64,000 nt of DNA from Gimesia sp. (GCA_002706765.1 PAJV01000077.1:62001-126000), one strand, 5' to 3'. Counted from the stretch's first letter, positions 1-9,574 are shown. The notes: a model not told the origin generated them from the letters alone. Translations and numbers: made by a program.

Positions 1-1371
1 GCCTATGCCGGAGGCCGCGACCCGCGCAAAACGCATCGCTGTGTGGTCTGCTATGCTGAGTCCGAAGATGGCATTCACTTCACGAAACCGATGCTGAAAC
101 TGCATGATTTTAAAACCGATCGGAAGCCCTGGGAGGGATCATTTCCGGAAACCAATATCGTACTGCTGGCATCAGGCGGCTATGGCGACCGCTATTGCAA
201 TTCGGTTCTGTTTGAACCCGGTGAAGATGATCCCGCGCGACGATATAAAATGTTGTACTACGATTTTTCTCCTGATGAGAACAATCAGGAATGGCCGGGC
301 TGGCATGCCGCTTTTTCCCCCGATGGTATTCACTGGTCGAAATCGCCGCGTAATCCCCTCAATCAGACTGCTTATGGCGGACGCACACTACAGCCTCTCT
401 TCACGGGAGAGGAACCTTATAAGGAGCAATGGGACAAACGCAAAAGCTTCATGCGCAAGCAGTGGCTGTTGCCACTCTCGATGTCGGATGCGGTTGACGT
501 CTTTTTCGATCCGAAACAGAAGGAGTATGCCGTCTATGGAAAATGCTGGTTAAATGGACCAGATGGAGGCCTGGCCTGGAAACACGCGATGGCCCGTTCC
601 AGCAGCAAAGATTTTCTGACCTGGTCTGCTCCCGAAATTGTCTGTTCGCCCGATGATCAGGATGCTGCCAACACGGAATTTCATAATTCCCCCGTATTCT
701 TTTATCACGACTGCTACTTCTGCCTGAACCAGATTCTGCGTGCCCGGGGCGAAGCGGTCGGTGCCAAAGCGGATCTGATGCATATCGAACTGATGATCAG
801 CCGTGACGGCATCCACTGGGATCGCCCCTGCCGCGAACTTTCTTTCATTCCCCAACAGCCCTTCTCGAGTGGGGGCATCTTCACGAATGCAACGCCTGTA
901 GTTCTACCTGACTCGATTCGCTTCTATTATGGAGGTTATACCAGCGGTGCGATTGGGGGAGGCTCCAAACTGACCGATGCCAGTCAGCAGAGCGGTGTGG
1001 GGCTGGCGACGCTGCCTCTGGATCGATTCGCCGGAATTCGTCCAGTGGAGTCCAGTGCGCAGTCCACATTGAAAAAACCACTTAAGAACATCGGACAGGT
1101 GACACTCAAGCCGCTGGATCTGAAAGACATACAGGAAATCACCGTCAATGCAAATGCGACAGCAGGTCAGATCCAGGTCGAACTGCTGACGGCAACCGGT
1201 TTTCGGATACCCGGCTTTTCGAAAGCGGATTCAAATCCGTTAACTGGTGATTCTTTGACGCATCCCGTCGGGTGGAAGAAACAGACCCTGGCAGATTTGC
1301 CGGCGGGCAAGTATATGCTGCGACTGCATCTGGATGACGCCGAAGTATTTGCTGTGACTTTAAAACATTAA
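1..1371 (+). CDS. Beta-propeller glycosidase-like protein (5' partial)
   Basis: The frame is open to the left edge, so the true start and any signal peptide lie outside the window; the GTG at 43 is only the first possible start inside. At least 456 residues are visible. Repeated 'S-x-DGIHW/F' segments (EDGIHFTKP, PDGIHWSKS, RDGIHWDRP) are typical of the blades of five-bladed propeller proteins related to GH32/GH43/GH117. The last 100 or so residues (about 340-442 from the GTG) look like a separate beta-sandwich, ending in a segment of the type LPAGKYMLRLHLDD. Family membership is inferred from these motifs; substrate and catalytic activity cannot be told. Planctomycetes have many such proteins in polysaccharide use. 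Confidence 0.7.
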   Translation, partial: AYAGGRDPRKTHRCVVCYAESEDGIHFTKPMLKLHDFKTDRKPWEGSFPETNIVLLASGGYGDRYCNSVLFEPGEDDPARRYKMLYYDFSPDENNQEWPGWHAAFSPDGIHWSKSPRNPLNQTAYGGRTLQPLFTGEEPYKEQWDKRKSFMRKQWLLPLSMSDAVDVFFDPKQKEYAVYGKCWLNGPDGGLAWKHAMARSSSKDFLTWSAPEIVCSPDDQDAANTEFHNSPVFFYHDCYFCLNQILRARGEAVGAKADLMHIELMISRDGIHWDRPCRELSFIPQQPFSSGGIFTNATPVVLPDSIRFYYGGYTSGAIGGGSKLTDASQQSGVGLATLPLDRFAGIRPVESSAQSTLKKPLKNIGQVTLKPLDLKDIQEITVNANATAGQIQVELLTATGFRIPGFSKADSNPLTGDSLTHPVGWKKQTLADLPAGKYMLRLHLDDAEVFAVTLKH

Positions 1372-1387
1372 ATACTTTACGCCAGTA

Positions 1388-1576
1388 TTATTTTCCGGTT
1401 TCTGCAGTCGGGTCCGGCAAACGATCGATTTCCTGCAGAATGCTTTCCGCGTCTGCCATCAACTGTGCGTAACCCTGAATATTTCCGTTGCGCTGGGCAT
1501 CGCGTGCCTGTTCCAGCTTGCTTGCGTACCGGGTTTCCAGTTTTTTTCGCGGATCTCGCCGTAACCAGCCAAACAT
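1388..1576 (-). CDS. Small DUF6435-like (Lacal_2735 type) protein
   Basis: A 62-residue protein starting MFGWLRRDPRKKLE, then a charged helical stretch with QRNGNIQGYAQLMADAE and a final LQEIDRLPD. This matches my recollection of the small DUF6435/Lacal_2735 family, which begins MFGLF(K)xDPxKKLE and has no known function. I chose the ATG at 1576 over an upstream in-frame one (1615) because the family begins exactly there, and AAGG precedes it by about 10 bases. It ends 17 bases from the propeller gene on the other strand (convergent). Confidence 0.65.
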   Translation of the reverse strand: MFGWLRRDPRKKLETRYASKLEQARDAQRNGNIQGYAQLMADAESILQEIDRLPDPTAETGK

Positions 1577-1712
1577 GATCAAGCCTTGAATTGAAACAGA
1601 AGCAGTGAAACACATATCAATCTGAGGCGTTATAGCCGATAACGCAACTTTGACAACGTCACTATTTCCGAAACAAACCTGAATCGATGCAAGGCTGGTG
1701 GTTCATCTCCGA

Positions 1713-3098
1713 TTAAGAGTCACCATTGCGTGAGAAGGAGCGGGTCTGTTCCCGGATGCCCCAGGCTTTGAGTTTGCGCTGCAATGTTCGAACCGACATT
1801 CCCAGTGATTTTGCAGAATGCGTGCGATTCCCATGATTGCGGCTGAGTGTCTGCTGAATCGCCGTGCGTTCCAGTTCTTCCAGACGAATTCCTTCCGGAA
1901 TAACAATGCCATCATGGGCTGCTTCTCCATTCCGCAACATGTCAGGCAGATCATCCATGGTCAACCGCCCCGACTTCGAGAGGACCACCATGCTCTCCAG
2001 GCAGTTGCGCAACTGTCTCACATTTCCCGGCCAGGTATGTGTGGTCAGATACTGCTGCAGGTCGGGAGAGAGTTCAGGAATCTCTCGATGAATCTGATGA
2101 CAGATCTGTTTCAGAAAGCAGTCGATCAGCATCGAAATGTCCTCATTCCGCTCACGCAGGGGAGGCAGTTTGAGATTAATCACATTCAAACGGTAATACA
2201 GGTCTTCTCGAAAACGTCCTTTTTCAACCAGTTTTTCGAGATGATGACTGGTCGCCGCGACCACACGAACATCCACGTGGCGATCCTGGTTACTGCCGAT
2301 CGGCGTGATCGTGTGATTTTCCAGGACCCGCAGCAGTTTGGCCTGCGACTCCAGCTTAAAATCACCGATCTCATCGATAAACAGTGTGCCACCATGGGCT
2401 GCTTCAAAGCGACCCCGACGGGATTCCGTAGCCCCCGTAAAGGAGCCTTTGGTATGTCCAAACAGTTCACTTTCAACCAGGTGTTCCGGAACCGCAGCCA
2501 TATTCACAGTCACAAACTGTTCTGCTGCCCGGGGGCTGTTTTGATGAATGGCCTCGGCAATCAGTTCTTTTCCCGTACCCGATTCGCCGGTGATCAACAC
2601 TGTGCTGTCAGTCTGCGCCACACGGCGGGCATCTTCAAATATTTCCTGCATGGATCCGGACTGGCCCACAATTTTTTCAAACCCCTGCTGCGCAGTCGGT
2701 TGACGGTGGCTGTGATTGTCAGCGTCATGTCTGACTGAACGCAGACAGGCAATGATGGAATGAATCAGTTTCTCGGGATTGACCGGCTTATGCAGATAAT
2801 CGGCTGCGCCCTGCTTCATTGCGGTCACCGCGGCATCGATATCTTCCGAACGGGACACGACAATACAGGGTGTCTGCGGCTTATGAATTTTCCAGTACCG
2901 CAGCTGATCTAAAGTTGCCTGATCACTCTGATCTAGATCAATCACAATCAGATCCACGCTCTGGTCGATCGTGCGATTTGTCAACTGATCATGACTGACT
3001 GTGATCGAATGAAAGTTATGCTGGCTCAAAAAATCAGACAGACTTGCCTGTCCTGTATTTCTATCTTCAATGATCAAAATAGTCTGTTGTTTCAACAT
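1713..3098 (-). CDS. Sigma-54 dependent response regulator (NtrC family)
   Basis: A 461-residue activator of sigma-54 RNA polymerase. Residues 5-115 form a receiver domain with acidic pair E11/D12, phospho-acceptor D54 and K104. Residues about 145-375 form the AAA+ domain, with Walker A GESGTGKE, the sigma-54 contact loop as GSFTGA (Ser for the usual Ala) and Walker [10 protein letters not shown]. The C-terminus has a Fis-type helix-turn-helix ([14 protein letters not shown]). The start at 3098 follows a good GGGAGCGG ribosome site and begins directly with the receiver strand; a longer in-frame start at 3233 would add 45 unrelated residues. No histidine kinase lies beside it, so it is an orphan regulator. 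A strong -24/-12 promoter precedes it (3143-3160), suggesting sigma-54 dependent autoregulation. Confidence 0.92.
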   Translation of the reverse strand: MLKQQTILIIEDRNTGQASLSDFLSQHNFHSITVSHDQLTNRTIDQSVDLIVIDLDQSDQATLDQLRYWKIHKPQTPCIVVSRSEDIDAAVTAMKQGAADYLHKPVNPEKLIHSIIACLRSVRHDADNHSHRQPTAQQGFEKIVGQSGSMQEIFEDARRVAQTDSTVLITGESGTGKELIAEAIHQNSPRAAEQFVTVNMAAVPEHLVESELFGHTKGSFTGATESRRGRFEAAHGGTLFIDEIGDFKLESQAKLLRVLENHTITPIGSNQDRHVDVRVVAATSHHLEKLVEKGRFREDLYYRLNVINLKLPPLRERNEDISMLIDCFLKQICHQIHREIPELSPDLQQYLTTHTWPGNVRQLRNCLESMVVLSKSGRLTMDDLPDMLRNGEAAHDGIVIPEGIRLEELERTAIQQTLSRNHGNRTHSAKSLGMSVRTLQRKLKAWGIREQTRSFSRNGDS

Positions 3099-3142
3099 GG
3101 TCCGCTCCCTGATGTAAGTTGGAAAACTTTGAGATTCTGGCT

Positions 3143-3160
3143 TTGCAAAGCCTGTGCCAG
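3143..3160 (-). promoter_or_regulatory. Sigma-54 promoter of the NtrC-type regulator
   Basis: Read on the minus strand this is CTGGCACAGGCTTTGCAAA: the GG (3158-3157) and GC (3146-3145) are exactly 10 bases apart, and both TGGCAC and TTTGCA are present. This is close to the consensus TGGCACG-N4-TTGCA. The predicted transcription start is about 35 bases upstream of the ATG at 3098. Seen directly in the sequence; activity is inferred. Confidence 0.75.
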
Positions 3161-3333
3161 TTCCGAAATCTAGGAGTTTCTGCATGTTCCATAAATTCAA
3201 CACGGCAGTTTTTCGATCAGACTGGACGCTCACCGATCAAAGAGTAGGACAAACTGACGCATTTACTGTCGAAACCGCCTGTAGTAGCGATACCAGCACA
3301 GGAATCGCCGTAACAGCAGGGAATCGCCTGATA

Positions 3334-3355
3334 TATCGGGGATCATTTCCCGATA
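3334..3355. promoter_or_regulatory. Candidate enhancer site (inverted repeat)
   Basis: A perfect inverted repeat TATCGGG-N8-CCCGATA lies about 95 bases upstream of the rightward sigma-54 promoter and about 175 bases from the leftward one. This is the usual distance and shape of an upstream activator site for an NtrC-type protein. No second clear copy was found at the other sigma-54 promoters, so assignment to the regulator at 1713-3098 is inference. Confidence 0.45.
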
Positions 3356-3447
3356 AAGGGTGGGATCGATGTCCAAACGGACCCCCGCGATGACAACGCG
3401 TCGTAGAATCATGCCGATTTATGAGGATTCCGACCAAAAATACATGG

Positions 3448-3464
3448 TTGGCATTCCAGTTGCG
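3448..3464 (+). promoter_or_regulatory. Sigma-54 promoter of epimerase operon
   Basis: TTGGCATTCCAGTTGCG: GG at 3450-3451 and GC at 3462-3463 are 10 bases apart, matching the -24/-12 consensus. The ATG at 3516 lies about 50 bases downstream of the -12 element. Confidence 0.75.
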
Positions 3465-3515
3465 TAACCTGCCACTGATCTTGCTTTATTCACCTCAACT
3501 GAAAGAGAGCAGAAC

Positions 3516-4625
3516 ATGAATCAACGGATACATGACAAACCCGTACTTTTAATTACCGGTGCCGAAGGTCTGATCGGTTCTCGGCTGGTTAACGCGTTTA
3601 CAGCAGATTACCAAGTGGTTGCCTTTGACCTGGAGCCGCTTCCCGCGGAACAGGATCAGCACCAGGCAGACTGGATTCCCTGCGACCTTACCGATGATGC
3701 TGCCGTCTCCCACGCACTGGAGACGCTGAAACAAAGGCACGGAGACCGAATCGCCAGTGTGATTCATCTGGCTGCCTACTATGACTTTTCAGGCGAACCC
3801 AGTCCGCTGTATCAAGACCTGACCGTCGAAGGAACCCGGCGACTGCTGCAGGGATTACAGAATTTCACGGTCGAGCAGTTTGTATTCTCCAGTTCGCTGC
3901 TGGTACAGGCTTCTTCTGAAGAGGGACAGCCGATTCGGGAAAATTCTCCCCTTGATGCAGAATGGGATTATCCCAAGTCCAAGCTGGCGGCAGAAGATGT
4001 CATCCAGAAGGAAGCAAGGGGGATCCCCACTGTGATATTGCGTCTGGCTGGCGTGTATGATGAAGACGGCCACTCCATTCCCATCTCACAGCAGATCGCC
4101 CGCATCTATGAAAAACAGCTGGAAAGCTATTTCTTCCCAGGTGACCTGTCTTGTGGCCAGTCTTTTCTGCATCTGGATGACCTCGTCTCCTGTTTCCAGG
4201 CGACAGTCGAACGGAGAATCAACCTGCCACTGCATAGCCTGTTCATCATCGGTGAAGAGGATGTGATGAGTTACGAAGATCTGCAGGAGAAACTGGGCCT
4301 GTATCTGCATGGCGACCAGTGGCCGTCGATCCGGATTCCCAAAATGGCCGCCAAGGCGGGTGCCTGGGTGAAAGATCAGATGTCAGACGAAGAAGACGCG
4401 CCATTCATCAAGCCCTGGATGATTGATCTGGCAGATCAGAATTACCCGGTGAGCATAGATCATGCCCGCGAGTTTCTGGGATGGGAGCCGAAACATCAGT
4501 TAAGAAATACCCTGCCGGAAATGGCCGAACGCCTGAAGTCCGATCCGCAGCGCTGGTATCAGATTAATGGATTACCCCTTCCGGAAGAACTGGAACAGCA
4601 GCAATCGACGGGGGCTCACAAATGA
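3516..4625 (+). CDS. NAD-dependent epimerase/dehydratase
   Basis: A 369-residue extended short-chain dehydrogenase. It has the N-terminal NAD-binding motif TGAEGLIGS (about residues 14-22), a conserved Asp after the second strand, the [10 protein letters not shown] segment and the catalytic Y-x3-K pair as YPKSK (about 152). The C-terminal part ([20 protein letters not shown]) is typical of sugar-nucleotide epimerases and dehydratases. The substrate cannot be told. First gene of a tight operon: its TGA overlaps the ATG of the VKOR-like gene by four bases. A sigma-54 promoter stands upstream. Confidence 0.85.
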   Translation: MNQRIHDKPVLLITGAEGLIGSRLVNAFTADYQVVAFDLEPLPAEQDQHQADWIPCDLTDDAAVSHALETLKQRHGDRIASVIHLAAYYDFSGEPSPLYQDLTVEGTRRLLQGLQNFTVEQFVFSSSLLVQASSEEGQPIRENSPLDAEWDYPKSKLAAEDVIQKEARGIPTVILRLAGVYDEDGHSIPISQQIARIYEKQLESYFFPGDLSCGQSFLHLDDLVSCFQATVERRINLPLHSLFIIGEEDVMSYEDLQEKLGLYLHGDQWPSIRIPKMAAKAGAWVKDQMSDEEDAPFIKPWMIDLADQNYPVSIDHAREFLGWEPKHQLRNTLPEMAERLKSDPQRWYQINGLPLPEELEQQQSTGAHK

Positions 4626-5290
4626 GCCAGCTCACGTTCAAAGGCTACCCGGCGGAGCAGGCGGATCTGAATGTCGCTGTTCCCCCCTTTGATTACAACC
4701 CGTCAGCCTGGTCTCAACGCATTCCGATCTGCATTCTGGCGTTGATCGCATTTGTGATGGCAACGCACATGGCGCTGTTTCAATGGCATTTAATCGCTGC
4801 CCCCTGGGATCCTGTCTTTGGAGATCAGACGCGTCGCGTCCTCGAATCTGATGTGGCGCTGATGATGCATCACTGGTTCGGAATCCCCGATGCGGCGCTG
4901 GGCGCGCTGGCATATCTTGGTGATGCGATCTTTGGCATTGCCGGGTCGACACGTCGCTGGCAGTATCGCCCCTGGCTGGTGATCCTGTTCGGAATTGACG
5001 TGATTCCCCTGGGACTGGTAAGTGTCATCCTCGTCATCTGCCAGGGAACAATCGTCGGACAGTGGTGTCTGCTCTGTCTGCTGACAGCAGTAATTTCTCT
5101 GATCCTGGTAGTGATGGCTTACGATGAAGTATTTGCGTCTCTCAAACTGCTGTATCGGGTCTGGAAGCAGACGCATGACAAACGTCTGCTGTGGTCTGTT
5201 CTGTGGGGACAGCCTTCGGAAATCGCCGACGAGATCGCCAGTGAAATGGTGGCTTCTGCTGCAGAATCGGGAACAGGGAGAACAGCATAA
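4622..5290 (+). CDS. Vitamin K epoxide reductase-like membrane protein
   Basis: A 222-residue protein with about four or five transmembrane segments. The segment [11 protein letters not shown] holds the CxxC active-site pair found in the fourth helix of VKOR-like quinone-dependent thiol oxidoreductases. The second, loop cysteine pair that accepts electrons in classical bacterial VKOR is not apparent, so function as a disulfide-forming enzyme is uncertain. It overlaps the gene before (ATGA) and the gene after (TAATG), so translation is probably coupled. Confidence 0.75.
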   Translation: MSQLTFKGYPAEQADLNVAVPPFDYNPSAWSQRIPICILALIAFVMATHMALFQWHLIAAPWDPVFGDQTRRVLESDVALMMHHWFGIPDAALGALAYLGDAIFGIAGSTRRWQYRPWLVILFGIDVIPLGLVSVILVICQGTIVGQWCLLCLLTAVISLILVVMAYDEVFASLKLLYRVWKQTHDKRLLWSVLWGQPSEIADEIASEMVASAAESGTGRTA

Positions 5291-5640
5291 TGTGGTCGCG
5301 GATAGTAGAATTCATGCTGGGATGCTGGCTGGCCATCAGCCCGTTTGTGTTTGGACATGCCGAGTCTCAGACCATGCTCTGGGTAATGGACTGGCTTTGT
5401 GCCCTGCTGATTATATCGTTTGCGTTGCTCTCGTACTGGCCCCCTTTGCGACACATCCATCTGGCGACCGCGATTCTGGCAATCGTGATGATCTGTTATG
5501 GACGCTTCGCCAGTCCCGAACAGGTGATACCGGCACTGCAGAATCATATCGTCACCGGACTGTTACTGCTGATGTTCGCAGTGATTCCTAACCATGCCAG
5601 TCACCCGCCTCGCTTATGGTATCGGGAATCGCACAGCTGA
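5290..5640 (+). CDS. SPW-repeat-like small membrane protein
   Basis: A 116-residue protein with four hydrophobic helices. Its first helix reads LGCWLAISPFVFG, similar to the S-P-[WF] motif of SPW-repeat membrane proteins. The ATG overlaps the stop of the VKOR-like gene by one base. SPW proteins are often encoded next to epimerases and VKOR-like genes; their role is unknown. Confidence 0.65.
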   Translation: MWSRIVEFMLGCWLAISPFVFGHAESQTMLWVMDWLCALLIISFALLSYWPPLRHIHLATAILAIVMICYGRFASPEQVIPALQNHIVTGLLLLMFAVIPNHASHPPRLWYRESHS

Positions 5641-5678
5641 GTTCATCCGGTTCAACTGAAAGAGGAGGACTGAACCCA

Positions 5679-6914
5679 ATGGAATCTGCAATCAGCCCGT
5701 TTCTGCACCCGGCCCTGGATCGACTGGGGATCAGCGATGAGATGCGGCATTTGATGATCACCCCCTATCGCGAGATCAAATTCGGACTGCCCCTGGCCTG
5801 TCATCAAGGGGGTTTGAAACTCTATACCGGTTTTCGCGTGCAGCATAATCACAGCCGTGGTCCTTTTAAAGGCGGTCTGCGATTTCACGCCGATGTCAAT
5901 TTACCCCACTTCCGTGACCTGGCTTCCGTGATGACCTGGAAATGTGCGCTGGTCGATCTTCCCTTCGGTGGTGCCAAAGGAGGCATCAATTGTAACCCCC
6001 ATGAGCTGACCTGTTCTGAACTGGAAGTCCTCACCAAACGGTTTGTAGATCGACTGGATGATATGCTGGGACCGGATCGGGATATCCCTGCTCCTGATAT
6101 GGGAACCAGTCCCCGGGAAATGGCGTGGATTATGGAAGCCCACTCAAAGGATCATGGTTATGAGCCGGGAATTGTCACAGGTAAGCCATTGCAACTGGCT
6201 GGCTCTGCCGGTCGACTGGCAGCAACGGGACGAGGCGTGGCGCTGGTAACACGCTGGGCCTGTGAAGAGCTGGGGATCGACCTGCAGGATGCCCGGATCG
6301 CCATTCAGGGTTTTGGCAATGTCGGCAGTCACGCTGCAAATATTCTGCACGAGTTCGGTGCAAAAGTAGTGGCCATCAGCAATCGGCATGGTGGCTTCTA
6401 CCAGGGGAGCGGACTGGATATTCCCGGCATCATCAAACGGATAAACGAAGCAGACGACGATCCTGCTCTGCAACAGATCGATTTCTCCGCGGAAGAAATC
6501 TCCAACGAAGAACTGCTCGCGCTGGATGTTGATATTTTGATTCCCGCAGCAATAGAAGCGACGCTCCACGAGGACAATGTCAACCAGGTGCGGGCACAAA
6601 TGATTGTAGAAGCAGCCAATCTGCCCATCACAGCAGAAGCCGACGCCGCCCTGCAGGAACGAAATATTCCTGTCATTCCGGATCTGCTGGCGAATGCGGG
6701 GGGCGTAACTGTCTCTTATCTGGAGTGGGTTCAGAATCGACAGCGTTACAGCTGGAAAGAAAGCGAAGTGAATAACAAGCTGGAAACAACGCTGCACAAC
6801 GCCTGGAAACAGATGTCGGAATCAGCACAGTCGATGGGCATCAGCAGACGGGAAGCCGCATACACGATCGGAACACGACGCGTCAAAGAAGCAATTGAAC
6901 TCCGCGGATTTTAA
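5679..6914 (+). CDS. gdhA: Glutamate dehydrogenase (Glu/Leu/Phe/Val family)
   Basis: A 411-residue hexameric-type enzyme that interconverts glutamate and 2-oxoglutarate plus ammonia. Visible are the substrate region GPFKGGLRFH, the catalytic lysine loop LPFGGAKGG (K100), PAPDMGTS, the NAD(P)-binding GFGNVGS (from G211) and NAGGVTVSYLEWVQN near the C-terminus. It resembles Bacillus RocG/GudB throughout as I recall them. I chose the ATG at 5679, which follows AGAGGAGG; the longer frame from 5616 runs into the previous gene. Fourth gene of the sigma-54 preceded operon; sigma-54 control of nitrogen genes is common. Confidence 0.93.
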   Translation: MESAISPFLHPALDRLGISDEMRHLMITPYREIKFGLPLACHQGGLKLYTGFRVQHNHSRGPFKGGLRFHADVNLPHFRDLASVMTWKCALVDLPFGGAKGGINCNPHELTCSELEVLTKRFVDRLDDMLGPDRDIPAPDMGTSPREMAWIMEAHSKDHGYEPGIVTGKPLQLAGSAGRLAATGRGVALVTRWACEELGIDLQDARIAIQGFGNVGSHAANILHEFGAKVVAISNRHGGFYQGSGLDIPGIIKRINEADDDPALQQIDFSAEEISNEELLALDVDILIPAAIEATLHEDNVNQVRAQMIVEAANLPITAEADAALQERNIPVIPDLLANAGGVTVSYLEWVQNRQRYSWKESEVNNKLETTLHNAWKQMSESAQSMGISRREAAYTIGTRRVKEAIELRGF

Positions 6915-6982
6915 TGTGGCACGAGCTGACGGTTTCATCTCATGATTTCACCACGGGGCCCGCTGGTTGCTCCTCTGAAAAT

Positions 6983-8071
6983 TCAGATCGATAAGGTGTA
7001 ATACAATCCCATTCCGCCGAGGTAAAACAGGAGTATCAGGGCAGAATCATATCCCATGCCCAGAATCGTGCGGTCGCGTCGTTCCAGAATCCCCCAGAGA
7101 TAAATACTGGTGAGCACGATTCCCAGCGCCGCCAGGAAACTCGCAGACGGATCCATGGCTTCGATGATCGAACCATCGCGATAAGCAATATCCGCCGGCA
7201 GGAAAAGTACCACTTCCAGCACATTCGTTCCTAAAATATTCGCCACGGCCATACTGTAAGCGCCAAAACGAATGGCAGACCAGGTCGTACTCACCTCAGG
7301 CAGACTGGTTGCCAATGCCACCAGGGTAGCACCAATCAGGCTCTGCCCCAGACCTGTCTGCTCTGCCAGCACTTCCCCCGTTCGCGCCACCAGATAGCCA
7401 CAGAACAGAACCCCACACGCAGCCAGAGAAAACCAGAGTATGATTCCACGGGTCGATACCGACTGGTATTCCGCCTGATGGACGTCTTTGAGATCACGAC
7501 TGGACTCGGGCGGCTGTTCCAGTTCCCCCGCCGGTTCCCAGCGCGGATCCCCTTCATAACGATGAAATGACCAGAGTCCGAATCCATACATTACGGACAG
7601 CATCACGGGCCACAGTCCGATCCCCGCCCATGTAATCAATTCTCCTGACACCAGAATCATGCTGACCAGGCTCAGCATCAGAATCAAAAAAATACCCTGC
7701 AGTATTAATGCCGACTTGGGTGAAAAGAATGTCAGAGGCCGGTTTCGCAGACAGATCACATCCATACCCGCGAGAACAGCAATCTGCATGGCGACGCCTC
7801 CCAGCAGGTTATTGCCGGCAAGTTCAGCAGCGCCGGATGCACTGGCTGAAATCGTGGTTGCCAGTTCCGGCAGACTGGTGGCGCCTCCCAGCAGTAATGC
7901 ACCAGCAAAGGCTTGGCCGATCCCGGTGCGATCTGCAATCAGATCGACGTACAGGCTTAATTTTGAACCCGCGTACCAGACGCCCACTGCGAACAGTGAA
8001 AACAGCAGAAAGTTGAGCCAGATTGAATTTTGTGATAAGTCGAATAATGTCATTGAATCGCCGGCAATCAT
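6983..8071 (-). CDS. Sodium/calcium exchanger-family cation antiporter
   Basis: A 362-residue membrane protein with two homologous halves. Each half carries the alpha-repeat signature of the CaCA family: GGATSLPELATTIS in the first and ALATSLPEVSTTWS in the second. These form the ion-binding site of Na+/Ca2+ or H+/Ca2+ antiporters. A hydrophilic loop (about residues 165-200) separates the halves. Start chosen at 8071; MTLF at 8053 is an alternative, and neither has a clear ribosome site. It converges on gdhA with a 68-base gap. A weak -24/-12 resemblance exists upstream (8128-8141, minus), too poor to call. Confidence 0.85.
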   Translation of the reverse strand: MIAGDSMTLFDLSQNSIWLNFLLFSLFAVGVWYAGSKLSLYVDLIADRTGIGQAFAGALLLGGATSLPELATTISASASGAAELAGNNLLGGVAMQIAVLAGMDVICLRNRPLTFFSPKSALILQGIFLILMLSLVSMILVSGELITWAGIGLWPVMLSVMYGFGLWSFHRYEGDPRWEPAGELEQPPESSRDLKDVHQAEYQSVSTRGIILWFSLAACGVLFCGYLVARTGEVLAEQTGLGQSLIGATLVALATSLPEVSTTWSAIRFGAYSMAVANILGTNVLEVVLFLPADIAYRDGSIIEAMDPSASFLAALGIVLTSIYLWGILERRDRTILGMGYDSALILLFYLGGMGLYYTLSI

Positions 8072-8457
8072 TTGAAACAGAGTTCGAGATAATTGATTCA
8101 GGCCTGCTCAGTATAGCAACATCACTAGCGGGTTTCATGCCCCTCGGGACTGAAGTCGCCAGGTGAATACAGCCAGTTTGTCACACTTCCGTGCGGCAAA
8201 CTGTCGCCTCTCAATCGAAACCGATATATCAATCATTTACAACCTGCCTGATTGTTGGACTGATACAAACAAACTCCCAACATTTCCCCGTGGCGTTTGC
8301 TGTCAACAGTGGGTTTAGCAACACGCGACGCAAGCGAACTGCTTTATCTTTATCTGATGCCAGAAATCCTGCCAGGATTGCTTCTGTTGGAATGATGTTT
8401 GCACTCTTTTTCTGCAGTATTCACTTTAAACGAAATTATTTCAGAAGGAGATAAATC
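8072..8457. other. Intergenic region before rhodanese gene
   Basis: This 386-base gap lies between divergent genes. The only firm element seen is the sigma-54 promoter at 8387-8403. A frame at 8191-8454 has no recognisable protein features and overlaps that promoter. Confidence 0.5.
8387..8403 (+). promoter_or_regulatory. Sigma-54 promoter of rhodanese gene
   Basis: TTGGAATGATGTTTGCA has GG at 8389-8390 and GC at 8401-8402 with exactly 10 bases between. The -12 half (TTTGCA) is ideal, the -24 half (TTGGAAT) is weaker. The start codon at 8458 is 55 bases downstream. Confidence 0.6.
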
Positions 8458-8793
8458 ATGCAGAATATTTCCACCACAGAGTTACGTGGCAAAATGCAGC
8501 GCAATGAAAAAGGCATTCTGGTGAACACACTGCCCCACGAGTCCTTTGAGAAGGAACATATCCCGAATTCCATTAATATCCCCCAGGAACAGGATGATTT
8601 TGTTTCTCAGGTAGAACAGGCGGCTGGCAGTAAAGATCAAACCGTTGTTGTGTATTGCGCAAGCGAAGATTGTAATTCATCCACACAGGCTGCTCAAAAA
8701 CTGGAGGCAGCAGGCTTCTCGCACGTGTTTGACTATGAAGGGGGAGCAGAGTCCTGGCGCGAAGCCGGCGAACAGCTTGTTGCGGGTGCGTAG
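8458..8793 (+). CDS. Rhodanese-like single-domain protein
   Basis: A 111-residue cytoplasmic sulfurtransferase-type domain. It has HIPNSINIP before the active site and the catalytic loop VVVYCASEDCNSS with C67 as the likely persulfide cysteine. The end of the domain reads GFSHVFDYEGGAESWREAG, the usual final helix. The ATG follows AGAAGGAG at a good distance. The loop CASEDC has a second cysteine six residues on. It lies among stress genes and has its own -24/-12 promoter. Confidence 0.9.
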   Translation: MQNISTTELRGKMQRNEKGILVNTLPHESFEKEHIPNSINIPQEQDDFVSQVEQAAGSKDQTVVVYCASEDCNSSTQAAQKLEAAGFSHVFDYEGGAESWREAGEQLVAGA

Positions 8794-8943
8794 CTTAAAT
8801 CATGATCTGATCTCAATACAGTCTGAGTAATGGACTGGCTTGACAGTTTTTGATTTAAGCAACAGAGCTGACCTTTGCAGGGGAATCAACTTATTCCACC
8901 TGTAACAGGTCAGCCTTTCAATCAGCAGAAAGAAGAGGCGAAG

Positions 8944-9459
8944 ATGGACCATACAGAAACTGATTCAGGAGAGCGTCAGAAATCGATCGAGGCGCTGCGT
9001 GAGATGATTCGTGATATCCATATTGCGATGCTGACGACCCGATCGGAGGACGGTGGCTTAAGGAGCCGCCCTATGATTACAGCACAACATGAGTTTGAAG
9101 GACAGCTCTGGTTCTTTACACACGCGGACGATCCTAAGGTCAGCGAAATTGTAAAGCAGAGCGCGGTCAATCTGGCTTATGCAAATCCGGAACAAGATCG
9201 TTATATTTCGATCACGGGTCAGGCAGAGCTGGTACACGACCGGCAGAAAATCGAGCTACTCTGGACAGATGAGTTGGAGCAGTGGTTTCCCCAGGGATTC
9301 ACAGATCCAAGCCTGGCACTGATCTGCGTGAACGTCTCTGAAGCAGAGTACTGGGGCGCCAACCGAAATCAACTCAGGGGCATCTTTCAGGAACTCTTTT
9401 TCGAAACAGAGCAGGACCTCAAACATGATCGACTGAAGTGGACCGGAACCGCATCGTAG
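8944..9459 (+). CDS. Pyridoxamine 5'-phosphate oxidase-like (general stress) protein
   Basis: A 171-residue flavin-binding split-barrel protein. Landmarks are IAMLTTRSEDGGLRSRPM, LWFFTHADDPKVSEI and YISITGQAELV, the pattern of the general-stress-protein-26 type of this superfamily. The start at 8944 follows AGAAGAGG; a longer frame from 8875 adds 23 residues without family similarity. Such proteins bind FMN, FAD or F420; the reaction is unknown here. Followed by a strong terminator. Confidence 0.87.
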   Translation: MDHTETDSGERQKSIEALREMIRDIHIAMLTTRSEDGGLRSRPMITAQHEFEGQLWFFTHADDPKVSEIVKQSAVNLAYANPEQDRYISITGQAELVHDRQKIELLWTDELEQWFPQGFTDPSLALICVNVSEAEYWGANRNQLRGIFQELFFETEQDLKHDRLKWTGTAS

Positions 9460-9510
9460 CCTGGACCGCTTCAGGAAATCTGTAATCACGCGTTCTCCTG
9501 AATCAAAAAC

Positions 9511-9551
9511 AAAACCCCGCTGGATTCCCTATTGAAATCCGGCGGGGTTTT
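9511..9551. terminator. Bidirectional rho-independent terminator
   Basis: A 16-pair stem with a 9-base loop: AAAACCCCGC at 9511-9520 pairs with GCGGGGTTTT at 9542-9551, extended inward by TGGATT/AATCCG with one G-T pair. A-tract on one side and T-tract on the other let it serve both converging genes (ending 9459 and 9575). Confidence 0.9.
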
Positions 9552-9574
9552 GTGATTAATGCGCACGGAATAGA

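Larger units (their letters stand above)
3099..3515. other. Divergent regulatory region
   Basis: This 417-base gap separates the activator gene (leftward) from the epimerase operon (rightward). It holds one -24/-12 promoter for each side (3143-3160 minus, 3448-3464 plus) and an inverted repeat between them at 3334-3355. No convincing gene is present. Confidence 0.7.

Noticed and set aside
8128-8141. Minus-strand -24/-12 match before the cation exchanger gene
   Set aside because: The -24 side is fair but the -12 side (CCGC) is poor, so it falls below the six accepted promoters.
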